Shown here piece after piece: positions 1-9,447 of a stretch of 64,000 nt of DNA (its first letter is position 1; each line of letters starts with the position of its first letter). The translations under genes were made by a program, and so were the position numbers. Under the pieces are notes generated by a model, which was given only the letters and a program-made list of their open reading frames with translations, was not told the DNA's origin and did not search any database. This stretch comes from JAJRPT01 sp965661945 (GTDB lineage Bacteria > Bacteroidota > Ignavibacteria > Kapaibacteriales > UBA2268), in assembly GCA_965661945.1 (NCBI GenBank), contig CBFIFP010000002.1, positions 186,001-250,000 on the forward strand. Direction: 5' to 3'.

Positions 1-2
1 GT

Positions 3-704
3 GATTTTGCAAGAGCAATGTTTTCATTTTTTACATTTTTAGTAGGTGTTCCAACAGGTGTAAAAATATTTAACTGGTTAGCAACATTATGGCGTGGTTC
101 TATTAGAATTACAGTACCAATGTTTTTTGCACTAGCATCAATATTTTTATTCTCAATTGGTGGTTTAACAGGATTAGTATTAGGTGCATTATCTACTGAC
201 GTTCACCTTCACGATACATATTTTGTTGTAGGACACTTTCACTATGTCATCTTGGGTGGAATTTTGACAATGTTCTTTGCTGCATTCCATTATTGGTTCC
301 CTAAAATGTTTGGTAAGATGTATAATCAAAAAGTATCAATGACAGGTGCTGTAATGTACTTTATTGGTGTAAATGTTTTATACTTCCCAATGTTTATAAT
401 GGGGTATCAAGGGATGCCAAGAAGATATTATGATTATTTACCAGAGTTTCAAATTTATCACGTTATTTCTACTGTAGGTTCGTGGATATTAATTTCTGGA
501 ATTCTTATAATGATAGTTAACTTAGTTATTGCGATATTCAAAGGTAGAGAAGAAAAAAGTAATATTTGGGGAGCTCTTACATTAGAGTGGACTGAAGCTC
601 CATCACCTCCTCCATTATTAAATTTTGATACTCATCCTAAATTTACTCATGGACCTTATGATTATCCAGATTATTCAGAAGAACTTAAACAGGAGACAAA
701 ATAG
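3..704 (+). CDS. ctaD: Cytochrome c oxidase subunit I, C-terminal part (5' end outside window)
   Basis: This is the 3' portion of the catalytic heme-copper oxidase subunit, which reduces O2 and pumps protons at the inner membrane. The frame is open from the first full codon at base 3, so the gene begins upstream. It reads VGVPTGVKIFNW, a hallmark of subunit I, followed by HDTYFVVGHFHYV. The two His of GHFHY are the heme a3 and low-spin heme a ligands of the family. Several hydrophobic helices follow, then a soluble tail with the Pro-rich EAPSPPPLL stretch typical of aa3-type enzymes. The TAG stop shares one base with the GTG start of subunit III, which suggests translational coupling. Confidence 0.97.
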   Translation, partial: DFARAMFSFFTFLVGVPTGVKIFNWLATLWRGSIRITVPMFFALASIFLFSIGGLTGLVLGALSTDVHLHDTYFVVGHFHYVILGGILTMFFAAFHYWFPKMFGKMYNQKVSMTGAVMYFIGVNVLYFPMFIMGYQGMPRRYYDYLPEFQIYHVISTVGSWILISGILIMIVNLVIAIFKGREEKSNIWGALTLEWTEAPSPPPLLNFDTHPKFTHGPYDYPDYSEELKQETK

Positions 705-1387
705 TGAATGCATTAGCTGAAACTCATGAGCAAGACCACGAACATCATGACCACGCTGGTCATGGTCACGGTGATAATTCTAAGTTATATATTCACATAT
801 TTAGAGATGATCTTGGCTCAAAAGCTGGTATGTGGTTATTCCTATTTACCGAGATATTGTTATTTGGTGGTTTATTTTTCTTATATTTTGGCTATAGGGT
901 AGCAGACCCTGGTGCATTTCACGATGCAGCTTTAGAATTAAATGTTATGCTAGGTGCAGTTAATACAATTATATTGTTAACATCAAGCTTAACAATGGTG
1001 CTAGCAATAGTTGCTATACAAAGAGATTCTGTAAAATTGTCTTTATTTTATTTAGCTGTTACAATTGCATGTGCGTTCGGATTTTTAATTAATAAGTATT
1101 TCGAATGGTCAGCTAAGATACATCATGGTATTTATCCTGGTTCGGAAGAATTGCAAGCTAGAGCCACAGGCGAAATTAGCTTTTTTGGATTATACTATTT
1201 AATGACAGGACTTCATACGTTCCACGTGATTGTTGGAGCAATTATTTTAGCTGTTTGTATGGTATTTATTGTTAAAAAACACATTACTAAAGATAAATAT
1301 ATCATTTTAGAAAACTCTGGGCTTTATTGGCACTTAGTTGATTTAATTTGGATATTTCTATTTCCATTATTTTATTTATTACATTAA
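704..1387 (+). CDS. ctaE: Cytochrome c oxidase subunit III
   Basis: A 227-residue membrane subunit of the aa3 oxidase that stabilises subunit I and lies near its proton-entry side. It has about five hydrophobic helices and the conserved C-terminal pattern GLHTFHVIVG ... YWHLVDLIWIFLFPLFY, which is diagnostic for subunit III. The start is GTG at 704, overlapping the subunit I stop by one base; no nearby ATG gives a complete protein. The length is slightly short for the family, as in other five-helix quinol and cytochrome oxidases. The first 25 residues are unusually His-rich (HEQDHEHHDHAGHGHG), possibly a metal-binding tail (inference). Subunit IV follows 18 bases downstream. Confidence 0.96.
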   Translation: MNALAETHEQDHEHHDHAGHGHGDNSKLYIHIFRDDLGSKAGMWLFLFTEILLFGGLFFLYFGYRVADPGAFHDAALELNVMLGAVNTIILLTSSLTMVLAIVAIQRDSVKLSLFYLAVTIACAFGFLINKYFEWSAKIHHGIYPGSEELQARATGEISFFGLYYLMTGLHTFHVIVGAIILAVCMVFIVKKHITKDKYIILENSGLYWHLVDLIWIFLFPLFYLLH

Positions 1388-1405
1388 TTTTAAAGGAAAC
1401 GATTA

Positions 1406-1717
1406 ATGTCTGCTTACGGAGATACTCACGAAATTGAAGAACATGAAGAACATCATGGTTACGGTTTTTTTACTGCTATATGGATTGGTCTCATAGCTTT
1501 AACAGCTTTAACTGTTGCAGTAGCTGGTGTTGATATGGGTGTATATACTGTTCCTATTGCACTTTTAATTGCTTGCATAAAATCAATGTTAGTTTTAAAC
1601 TATTTTATGCATATCAAATTTGATAATCCATTAGTCAAATGGTTTGTTATTGCATGTGGAGTAATATTCTTTACAGTAATAATATTCTTAGGGCTTGACG
1701 TATTTATAGGAGATTAA
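1406..1717 (+). CDS. ctaF: Cytochrome c oxidase subunit IV (small prokaryotic type)
   Basis: A 103-residue membrane protein with three hydrophobic helices after a short acidic, His-containing N-terminus (THEIEEHEEHHGYG). The LNYFMHIKFDNP segment after the second helix matches the prokaryotic subunit IV family of caa3/aa3 oxidases, a small accessory subunit of the complex. An AAAGGAAA ribosome site lies just upstream of the ATG. It sits between subunits III and II with almost no spacing (one base before subunit II), so it belongs to the oxidase operon. I am confident of the family; its exact function in the complex is generally poorly defined. Confidence 0.9.
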   Translation: MSAYGDTHEIEEHEEHHGYGFFTAIWIGLIALTALTVAVAGVDMGVYTVPIALLIACIKSMLVLNYFMHIKFDNPLVKWFVIACGVIFFTVIIFLGLDVFIGD

Positions 1718-1718
1718 A

Positions 1719-2405
1719 ATGTTTAACAATGCTTCAGAATATGCTAACACAGTAGACTTTTCAATGGCATATATATTAGGTATATCAGTTATTATGTTAA
1801 TTGGTGTTACAGTTGTAATGTTATATTTTGTATTTAAGTACAATCACAAAAAGAATAAAAAACCAATTCAAACACATGGTTCTGCTACTTTAGAAACAGT
1901 TTGGATTGTAGCTCCAACTATTATAGTACTTTCTATGTTTTATGTTGGATATGCTGATTTTGATGACAATAATCAACTAATTAAAAAAAGTGATAATGTA
2001 GTTAAAGTTATGGCAAAACAGTTTGCTTGGGATTTCATTTATGAAAATGATGTAACATTAGATACATTATATGTTCCAATTAATAAAATTACAAGGTTCG
2101 ATATTTCTTCTTATGATGTTTTACATAGTTTTTATTTGCCTGCATTTAGAATTAAACAAGATGCTGTACCAGGTAGAATAAGCCAATATGCAATAATTCC
2201 GTCACAGTTAGGTACTTTTGATGTAGCATGTGCAGAATATTGCGGCGTTAGACATTGGAATATGTACACTACAATCAATGTATTAACTGAAGAAGATTAC
2301 GAAATATGGTATAAGAATCTAACAGAGGCAAATAAAGAAGAAACTGAACCTGAAAAACCAAAAGAGGAAATAGTTTCAGAAGTTATGGAAGAAAATCAAA
2401 ATTAA
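1719..2405 (+). CDS. ctaC: Cytochrome c oxidase subunit II (CuA subunit)
   Basis: A 228-residue subunit that receives electrons from cytochrome c through the binuclear CuA centre on the outer face of the inner membrane. Two N-terminal helices (about residues 15-40 and 63-83) precede a cupredoxin domain. The CuA ligands are all visible: His136 (DVLHSF), then Cys171, Glu173, Cys175, His179 and Met182 in CAEYCGVRHWNM. The C-terminus is a short acidic Glu/Lys tail with no fused cytochrome c domain, so this is the aa3 rather than the caa3 form. Subunit II usually leads such operons; here it is last of the structural subunits. Confidence 0.96.
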   Translation: MFNNASEYANTVDFSMAYILGISVIMLIGVTVVMLYFVFKYNHKKNKKPIQTHGSATLETVWIVAPTIIVLSMFYVGYADFDDNNQLIKKSDNVVKVMAKQFAWDFIYENDVTLDTLYVPINKITRFDISSYDVLHSFYLPAFRIKQDAVPGRISQYAIIPSQLGTFDVACAEYCGVRHWNMYTTINVLTEEDYEIWYKNLTEANKEETEPEKPKEEIVSEVMEENQN

Positions 2406-2428
2406 TTCTTGAAAGGTGCATATTTAAT

Positions 2429-3328
2429 GTGCAATTAAAATTGAATACAAACAGTTCATTAACCATTAAAGATTTATTTAACTATTATTTAAATCTTTCA
2501 AAAATCAGAATAACTGTATCTGTTACAATTACTTGTTTAATAGGATACATACTGTTCAGTAGTTCTTTGACATATTTACTATTTTTTGCTGTATTAGGTA
2601 CTTTCTTACTATCAGCAGGTTCATCAGCATTAAATCATTTTCAAGAGATTGAATATGATGCATTAATGCCAAGAACTGCAAATAGACCAATGGCTTCTAA
2701 TAAAATTAGTTCTACTCATGGACTTGTTTTTGGGTTAATAATAGCATTAGTGGGATATCTGATATTGTTTTATGGTGTAAATGAATTAAGTGCTTATCTT
2801 GGTTTATCTGCGTTAGTAATTTATAATGGTATATATACACCGTTAAAAAGAAAGACAACATTGGCTGTTTTCCCGGGTGCTATTATTGGTGCTATTCCTC
2901 CTATGATTGGTTGGGTAGCAGCTGGAGGAAGTATAATGGATATACAAATATTGGCTTTGGCATTCTTTATATTTTTTTGGCAGATACCACATTTTTGGTT
3001 GTTAGTATTAATATATGAAGAAGATTATAAAATGGCTGGATATCCTACATTAACAGAGTTGATAGATTTACAGCAGTTAAAAAGAGTTACTTTTATTTGG
3101 ATATTTAATCTTGCGGTTTGCTCGATAATATTTCCATTTTTTAGATTAACTGAGAGTATAATAGTAAATATAATATTTTTAGTTTCTGGTTCATACATGA
3201 TTTGGGGTTCAAGAAATTTACTTCAAGTAGAATATGACAAGAAATTAATTAAGAAAACATTTATGAGAGTAAATCTTTTCGTATTAATTGTTTTGATAAC
3301 ATTAATTGTTGAAAAATTAGTAAAATAA
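2429..3328 (+). CDS. ctaB: Heme O synthase (protoheme IX farnesyltransferase)
   Basis: A 299-residue UbiA-family prenyltransferase that farnesylates heme b to heme O, the first step to the heme A used by the oxidase encoded upstream. It has about eight to nine hydrophobic helices. The first Asp-rich site NHFQEIEYDALMPRTANRP contains the family's NxxxDxxxDxxMxRT pattern, and the second conserved region reads EEDYKMAGYPTL. GTG at 2429 is the start: the ATG two bases earlier runs into a stop after three codons, and GAAAGG lies about 12 bases upstream. The stop codon falls inside a perfect 14-bp tandem duplication (3313-3340). Confidence 0.95.
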   Translation: MQLKLNTNSSLTIKDLFNYYLNLSKIRITVSVTITCLIGYILFSSSLTYLLFFAVLGTFLLSAGSSALNHFQEIEYDALMPRTANRPMASNKISSTHGLVFGLIIALVGYLILFYGVNELSAYLGLSALVIYNGIYTPLKRKTTLAVFPGAIIGAIPPMIGWVAAGGSIMDIQILALAFFIFFWQIPHFWLLVLIYEEDYKMAGYPTLTELIDLQQLKRVTFIWIFNLAVCSIIFPFFRLTESIIVNIIFLVSGSYMIWGSRNLLQVEYDKKLIKKTFMRVNLFVLIVLITLIVEKLVK

Positions 3329-3340
3329 AATTAGTAAAAT
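3313..3340 (+). repeat. Perfect 14-bp tandem duplication across the ctaB stop codon
   Basis: Two contiguous copies of aaaattagtaaaat. The first copy encodes the last residues and the first base of the stop codon of heme O synthase; the second is intergenic. It is one of at least seven short tandem duplications in this window. Confidence 0.85.
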
Positions 3341-3361
3341 AACAAAGGTAAGGCGATAAAT

Positions 3362-4732
3362 ATGATGTCTTTGGAAAATTTGGCTTTGCCAGTATCAGGT
3401 TCACACTTAAGTTTGCTAAGCTTTTTATTGCTTTTAGCGCTTATATCTTTTACAATTTATACTGGTATAGTTTTTGGGAGTATGATTCTTTCATACTTTT
3501 TCAAAAGAAAATATAATAGAACAGGTAATGAATTACATAATAAATTTTCACAAGATGTAATTAATATCATAACCGCTAATCCAACAACTTGGTTTGGTTT
3601 TGGTTTAATTCCTTTTCTTGCGATAATATTAATGTATATTCAGATGTCTGGTGGGCAGGGTATTAACTCCGTTAATATATTGATTATATCTTTCCTATTA
3701 TATGCAGTTGGGATAACAGTTATATATTTCTACAAAAATTCTCTGCATTTTCAAATGCTATATTCTTTATTTGAATCAAGAAAAGCAATTACTAATGATG
3801 CTTTTAAAGAAGGTTTAGCAAAAGATCAAAACAAACAAATGGCAATTCTAAACCGTTCAACTGGTTTTTGGGGTATAACTTTTATGTTACTTGCTATTTG
3901 GATATTCTTCACTGGTACTCAGTATGCAGTAGATGAAAGCATGTGGCCTAAATCTGCTGTCCAAAATATGTTTTCTGTTGCAGTTGTTATTAAATTGGTA
4001 CAATTTATACTTGCTGGTTTGTCAATGGCTGGAGCAACGTATATCTTTTTAAGATATTACTGGAACGGTGGATACGATTTCAAGGATAATGAATATTCAG
4101 AATTTGCAAGAAAATCCGCAGCGGGTATAGCTTTAGCTACTTTGGTAATACAACCTATATTTATGGCGTTATCAGTTAGTTTTGCACCTAAAGATACAGT
4201 ATCTGGTTTAATGTATGTTGGTATAGCTCTTGGTATTGTATTTACTTTCGTTGGGAGCCATATAATTTTCACATACCTTAAAAATAATGGAGTAAACTAT
4301 TTAAAGTATGCTTATATTTTTGTGATCGGCGGATTTGTTTTTTATGCTTTATCATTACAACAAAACTATACTGAAGCTAATCATGATTATTTGACTCTTA
4401 GAGTACACGAGTTTGAAATGCTTGAAATAGCAAGAGAACAAGAAAAAGCCGGTCCTCCGGTAGCAGATGGTGCTGAAATATATAAAACTAGGTGTTCGGC
4501 ATGTCATCAATTTGATGTTGCACAGGTTACAGCTCCAGCATATCAAGATGTTCTTAAGAAATATGATGATAATTTTGAAGCTCTAATTAGTTTTATTTAC
4601 AGTCCAAGTCCAAGAGGTAATATAGACCCTAATGGCAATAAATATCCTCCTATGGCAAATCAGGGCTTGAAAAAACATGAAGCTGAAGCAGTTGCTAAAT
4701 TCTTAGTAGATAAATTAAACGGAACAGAATAA
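3362..4732 (+). CDS. Polytopic membrane protein with C-terminal cytochrome c domain
   Basis: A 456-residue protein with about nine hydrophobic helices over residues 1-335, then a soluble periplasmic cytochrome c domain. The heme site is CSACH at residues 378-382, and the likely distal Met is in NKYPPMANQGL near residue 430. It ends with a typical KHEAEAVAKFLVDKL helix. I do not recognise the membrane part as a named family. It follows heme O synthase by 33 bases and ends at a strong terminator, so it is the last gene of the oxidase operon. A role as a membrane-anchored electron donor to the oxidase is an inference from this context. ATG codons at 3362 and 3365 are equally plausible starts. 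Confidence 0.85.
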   Translation: MMSLENLALPVSGSHLSLLSFLLLLALISFTIYTGIVFGSMILSYFFKRKYNRTGNELHNKFSQDVINIITANPTTWFGFGLIPFLAIILMYIQMSGGQGINSVNILIISFLLYAVGITVIYFYKNSLHFQMLYSLFESRKAITNDAFKEGLAKDQNKQMAILNRSTGFWGITFMLLAIWIFFTGTQYAVDESMWPKSAVQNMFSVAVVIKLVQFILAGLSMAGATYIFLRYYWNGGYDFKDNEYSEFARKSAAGIALATLVIQPIFMALSVSFAPKDTVSGLMYVGIALGIVFTFVGSHIIFTYLKNNGVNYLKYAYIFVIGGFVFYALSLQQNYTEANHDYLTLRVHEFEMLEIAREQEKAGPPVADGAEIYKTRCSACHQFDVAQVTAPAYQDVLKKYDDNFEALISFIYSPSPRGNIDPNGNKYPPMANQGLKKHEAEAVAKFLVDKLNGTE

Positions 4733-4740
4733 AATAATAA

Positions 4741-4765
4741 AAATCACCTTCGGGTGATTTTTTTT
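4741..4765 (+). terminator. Rho-independent terminator of the oxidase operon
   Basis: Perfect stem AAATCACC / GGTGATTT with a TTCG tetraloop, followed by a T tract. It lies 8 bases after the stop of the cytochrome c membrane protein. Confidence 0.93.
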
Positions 4766-4831
4766 ATTAGAATATTTTACAATAATATTTATAATTAATA
4801 GTTTATAATAATTTAATATTAAAATAATATT

Positions 4832-7800
4832 ATGACAAAATATATACTTCTGATTATTACTATAAATCTAATATCATCAAACTTATATTCTAATAACTTC
4901 CATATAGATGATAAACGTTTTTTTGGATTTAATGAGTGTAATCTAGTTTTTTCAGAATCATCAACTCTGTTTTTTTCTTACCTAAAGGAGAATAACTTTT
5001 ATGAAGAGCAAAATAAATATAATTTAGTAAATAAATCATCTGCAAAATTAGTTAATCTTAAATTACAATTCATTGGTGCAAATTTTAAAGAAGTATATGG
5101 TAAGAATAAAAATTACTATAATATTTTTAACATTAATAAAATAGAAAACAAAAAATATGATAATTATGAAGAAATTGATATTTCAAATATTTATGAAAAA
5201 ATAAATTTCAAATTAATTTATAATAAAAAAGATTATGAATTTCAATTTGAATTATTACCAAATGCTGATATTAATATAATAGAATTAGAAAAAAACGACT
5301 TCTTTATTGATGAAAAGGGAAATATTACAAATAATTTATTTATAATTACAAAACCAATTGCATTTTATAAAAATAATCCTAGCCAATATATTAATATAAA
5401 TTATGAAATAATTAATAACAAAATAAAATTCAATATTGATGATTATGATAATTCAAAAACTATAATTATTGATCCAATTATAAAATTAAAAGGAACTTAT
5501 TATGGTGGTATATCAATAGATAGATTTTATGATATGGATAATGATGAAAATAAAAACTCTTTTGGAACGGGTCTAACTCTCTCAACTGGTCAGATTGCTT
5601 TTAACGGATATCAAAATATAAAAGATGTAGGTTATGATGCATTTATGGTAAAATTTGATAGTAGCGGAAATCGTGTTTGGGGTACTTACTTTGGGGGCGA
5701 ATATGATGATATTTCATTTTCTTGTAGAGTTAAAAATAATAATATTTTAATGGCAGGAAGAATGTCATCAGAGTTGTTTCAGATGACTAATAACGCTCAT
5801 CAAACAAATTTTGGTGGTGCTGATGATGACGGTTTTTTTGTAGAATTTAATGAAGTCGGCGAAGTAGTTTATTCTTCTTATTATGGAGGTGAAATGAATG
5901 ATGCTATAAATGGAATTGATTATGAAAATGGAGCGGTTTACATTACAGGTTATACTAGATCTGAAGATAAAATTGCTTCTGGTGGTCATCAAAATAAATT
6001 TGGTGGTTTGTTTGATTGCTTTGTTGCTAGATTTGAAGATGGAGTAAGAGATTGGGGAACTTATCTGGGCGGTAGTGGGCAAGATTTTGGTAATAATTTA
6101 GTTGTAAAAAATAATAAAATTATAATAGTCGGTAGTACAAATAGTACTTCTCAAATATCAAAAAATGGATTTAATAATTCGTTAAATGGCAAATTTGATG
6201 GATTCTTTTCAGAATTTAGAATTAATGGAGAACTTTTAAGAAGTAGTTATATTGGTGGGAGTGAAGACGATTTCCTTTTTGCTTCAGATTATAAAGATGA
6301 AAAATATATTTTATTAGGCGTTACATATAGCAATAATTTATATGCTAATGGACACCAAACAGATATTGGAGGAACAGCAGACGGTTTTGTAGCTGTTGTT
6401 GAAAATAATAATCTATTAAAGTCAACATATTATGGAGGTTCACTTGCTGAATCATTCTATGATATTAAACAGAGCGAAGATATTTATATTGTTGGAGCAA
6501 GTCGGTCTGATAATAACATGGCATTTAACACATCAAATAATTTTAGAAATGGAAATTATGACGCTGTTATAGCAAGATTTGATGCAAACTTGAATATAGT
6601 TTATGGAAGTTATTTAGGAGGTATTGAAGAAGATGTATCAAGGTCAATATACATAAAAGATAGTTTAATATATATTGCAGGTTATTCTAGTTCATCTGAT
6701 GTATTTACAAAAGATGGACACCAAAATAATAATAATGGTGAAAATGATGCTTTTTTGACTATTTTCCAAGACCCTATAAAAAGAATAATTGACATTACTC
6801 ATGATTCAGAATTTTGTGCTGGTAAAGAATTTGATATTAATATTGAAACGAATTTTCAAATTCAACCTGATAATGTTTTTACAATATATTTATCAGACAT
6901 TAATGGAAATTTGAATAATAAAACTAAAATTAAAGAAATTGATAATATCAACGGTATTATATCATTTATTCTACCAGACAATTTGAATTATTCAGAAGAT
7001 TATAAATTTGAAATAACTAGCTCAAATCCTAAGTCGAGAGTTTTGTCTGATAATATAAAAATATTCCCTAAACTAAAATATACTATATCTAAAGATACTT
7101 TATGCCCACAAGAAAAATTTTTAATTATTGCAAATAAATATCCTTCATCAGCTACAGAATGGTACTTTCAAGATGAATTGGTTAGTTTAAGTGATACTCT
7201 TAATGAGGGATTAGATGACCCCGGTAATTATCAATTAAAAATTATTCAAAAAAATGATATATGCCAATATGAAGAAATAATTAATATTTTTATAAAAAAT
7301 AAAATTGACTTAGAAATTATTGGTGATGATAGTGTATGTATTAATGATATAAATACTTATACTTACAAAACTAACTCTAATAACAAAGTGGTTTGGAGCA
7401 TTCAAGGTGGACAAATATATTCGAGTACTGATAGTTCAATCTCTGTTCAATGGAACACGCTTTTTGGTGCATTAACGGCATCTATTCCCGATAATGAAAA
7501 TGATTGTGGCATAAGCAAAAGACTACCTATAAATATTACAAAAACTGAGTTTGCTGATATAGTTGGTAGCGATACTTCTTGTGTTGACTGTACTGAAAAC
7601 TATTATTTACCAAATAATTATGAAAATTATGAATGGAGGATTATTGGGGGAGAAATATTAACAAGTAACACAATATCAAATATTACGGTTAAATGGGAAT
7701 CAACTCCTGCATCCTTAGAAGTTAAATATAGTTTAAAAGAATGTGAGGAAACAACTCAAATTGATATTTATTATTTAGATGAGCCAAAGTTACAAATTTC

Positions 7801-8725
7801 ACCAAATATATCAGATGTATGCGTAAATAACGAAATATTATTTTCAACGAGTAAAGCAGAGTTTTTATCTTTTACCTGGACAGCGATTAATTGTCAAATA
7901 ATAGAAGAGAATGATAATATAGTAAAAATTCTATTTGATAGTGAAGGTGAAGCAGAACTTATTTTAGAAAGATATAACAGTTTGAAAGATGAAACAGAAT
8001 CTATTTCAAATAAAATTAATGTATCTAAGATAATTACAGATAAATATGAAATTAAAAGTCAATTATGCGTAAACGAAGTTTTAAATATTAAAACTTCAAA
8101 TATAAATCATAAAATAGAAATAAAAAGTACTGATTATGAAATAATTTCAAAATCGAACCAAGAAATTATAATAAAATACTTCAATTCAGGTGAAAAAACT
8201 ATTGAAATACTAACAACAGATTTACTTTCAAATTGCAAAGAAATATCAAATTATGATATTGAAGTTATAAATCTTCCAGAGACTCCAATAATTTCAATAA
8301 TTGATAATAAAATAGTTTCTAGTTATAGCAGGAATAAATGGTATGAAAATAATGAGTTAATAGATATTGAAACTAATGTAATCACACCTAAAAATAATTC
8401 AACATATTATGCAGTAGCAATTAACCAATTTAATTGTAAGTCTGAACCATCAAACACTATAACGTATAGTATAAATTCTGTTTTAGATTCAGAGTTTTTA
8501 ATCTATCCAAACCCAAGTAAAGACCTTATTGATTTAATCTTTAATAAAGATAATATTCAGATAAATGTTGAGATAATAGATTTGCTTGGAAATATAAAAT
8601 ATAATAATAAATATCTAAATGTAGATAGAATAACTATAAATCATAAACTTGAAACTGGAGTATATATTTTAAAAATTCAAACTCATAATAACTTATATTA
8701 CTATAGAAAATTAATAGTAGAGTAA
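4832..8725 (+). CDS. SBBP-repeat surface protein with T9SS sorting domain
   Basis: A 1,297-residue secreted protein. A signal peptide covers residues 1-20. Residues about 25-215 resemble the N-terminal domain that commonly precedes SBBP repeats and end with KTIIIDPIIK. Residues about 220-650 hold roughly eight SBBP-type propeller repeats of about 55 residues, each with a TYYGGS-like strand, a D-x-D/E pair and a GHQxxxGG turn. Residues 655-1215 look like several Ig/PKD-like domains with paired Cys. The last 80 residues form a type A T9SS C-terminal domain: IYPNPSKD, then IIDLLGN, then ETGVYILKIQT and a basic end. It therefore probably crosses the outer membrane through the T9SS. The ligand is unknown. 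It is a single-gene unit after a terminator. Confidence 0.88.
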   Translation: MTKYILLIITINLISSNLYSNNFHIDDKRFFGFNECNLVFSESSTLFFSYLKENNFYEEQNKYNLVNKSSAKLVNLKLQFIGANFKEVYGKNKNYYNIFNINKIENKKYDNYEEIDISNIYEKINFKLIYNKKDYEFQFELLPNADINIIELEKNDFFIDEKGNITNNLFIITKPIAFYKNNPSQYININYEIINNKIKFNIDDYDNSKTIIIDPIIKLKGTYYGGISIDRFYDMDNDENKNSFGTGLTLSTGQIAFNGYQNIKDVGYDAFMVKFDSSGNRVWGTYFGGEYDDISFSCRVKNNNILMAGRMSSELFQMTNNAHQTNFGGADDDGFFVEFNEVGEVVYSSYYGGEMNDAINGIDYENGAVYITGYTRSEDKIASGGHQNKFGGLFDCFVARFEDGVRDWGTYLGGSGQDFGNNLVVKNNKIIIVGSTNSTSQISKNGFNNSLNGKFDGFFSEFRINGELLRSSYIGGSEDDFLFASDYKDEKYILLGVTYSNNLYANGHQTDIGGTADGFVAVVENNNLLKSTYYGGSLAESFYDIKQSEDIYIVGASRSDNNMAFNTSNNFRNGNYDAVIARFDANLNIVYGSYLGGIEEDVSRSIYIKDSLIYIAGYSSSSDVFTKDGHQNNNNGENDAFLTIFQDPIKRIIDITHDSEFCAGKEFDINIETNFQIQPDNVFTIYLSDINGNLNNKTKIKEIDNINGIISFILPDNLNYSEDYKFEITSSNPKSRVLSDNIKIFPKLKYTISKDTLCPQEKFLIIANKYPSSATEWYFQDELVSLSDTLNEGLDDPGNYQLKIIQKNDICQYEEIINIFIKNKIDLEIIGDDSVCINDINTYTYKTNSNNKVVWSIQGGQIYSSTDSSISVQWNTLFGALTASIPDNENDCGISKRLPINITKTEFADIVGSDTSCVDCTENYYLPNNYENYEWRIIGGEILTSNTISNITVKWESTPASLEVKYSLKECEETTQIDIYYLDEPKLQISPNISDVCVNNEILFSTSKAEFLSFTWTAINCQIIEENDNIVKILFDSEGEAELILERYNSLKDETESISNKINVSKIITDKYEIKSQLCVNEVLNIKTSNINHKIEIKSTDYEIISKSNQEIIIKYFNSGEKTIEILTTDLLSNCKEISNYDIEVINLPETPIISIIDNKIVSSYSRNKWYENNELIDIETNVITPKNNSTYYAVAINQFNCKSEPSNTITYSINSVLDSEFLIYPNPSKDLIDLIFNKDNIQINVEIIDLLGNIKYNNKYLNVDRITINHKLETGVYILKIQTHNNLYYYRKLIVE

Positions 8726-8774
8726 GATAAAACATAAAATAAACTAATTAAATATTTAATACAGTTTAGATAAG

Positions 8775-9443
8775 TTATTTTATATACTCTATTGGGTCTT
8801 TAATGTTTGCATTTGAAAAGCCACGAAGTCGAAGTCCACAAGAGTCGCACTCTCCGCAAGCGAAATCTTGATTTTTGTAGCAACTCCATGATAAATGAAA
8901 AGGAACTGAGATTTTATCACCTAATAAGATTATATCTTTTTTAGATATATCAATAATTGGTGTAAGAATATTAATGTTTGAATTTGGCTTTGTGCCAGTG
9001 TTAATTGTATCTTGAAATGCTTTAAAAAACACTTTTCTGCAATCAGGATATCCAGATGAATCCTCTTCCATTGCTCCAATATAAATTGCATTCGCTGAGA
9101 TAACTTCCGCCCAGGAAGTAGCAATAGCAAGGATATTAGCATTCCTAAATGGCACATAAGAGCTTGGAATCTCTTTACTTTCTAAATTTGTTTTTGTTAC
9201 TTCTATGGTTTTATCAGTCAGCGAAGAACCACCAATTGCTACTAAATGCGAAATATCTACAATTAATCTATCTTTTGCGTGATAATAATCGCAAATATCA
9301 TTAAATGCTTTAAGTTCTCTTTCTTCAGTCCTTTGCCCATAATTTATATGAAGTCCATACAGTTCAAAACCTTCTTGTTTTGCAATCCCAGCGCAAACTG
9401 CCGAGTCCATTCCACCACTTATAAGTATTATTGCCTTTTTCAT
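8775..9443 (-). CDS. queC: 7-cyano-7-deazaguanine synthase QueC
   Basis: A 222-residue ATP-dependent enzyme that converts 7-carboxy-7-deazaguanine to preQ0 on the queuosine pathway. The PP-loop SGGMDSAV begins at residue 9. The C-terminal zinc site is complete: SWSCYKNQDFACGECDSC supplies the four Cys of the family. The length is normal (220-230). The start lies 4 bases downstream of the BatA-like gene, so the two are probably co-transcribed. I see no other queuosine gene in the window. Confidence 0.96.
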   Translation of the reverse strand: MKKAIILISGGMDSAVCAGIAKQEGFELYGLHINYGQRTEERELKAFNDICDYYHAKDRLIVDISHLVAIGGSSLTDKTIEVTKTNLESKEIPSSYVPFRNANILAIATSWAEVISANAIYIGAMEEDSSGYPDCRKVFFKAFQDTINTGTKPNSNINILTPIIDISKKDIILLGDKISVPFHLSWSCYKNQDFACGECDSCGLRLRGFSNANIKDPIEYIK

Positions 9444-9447
9444 TATT

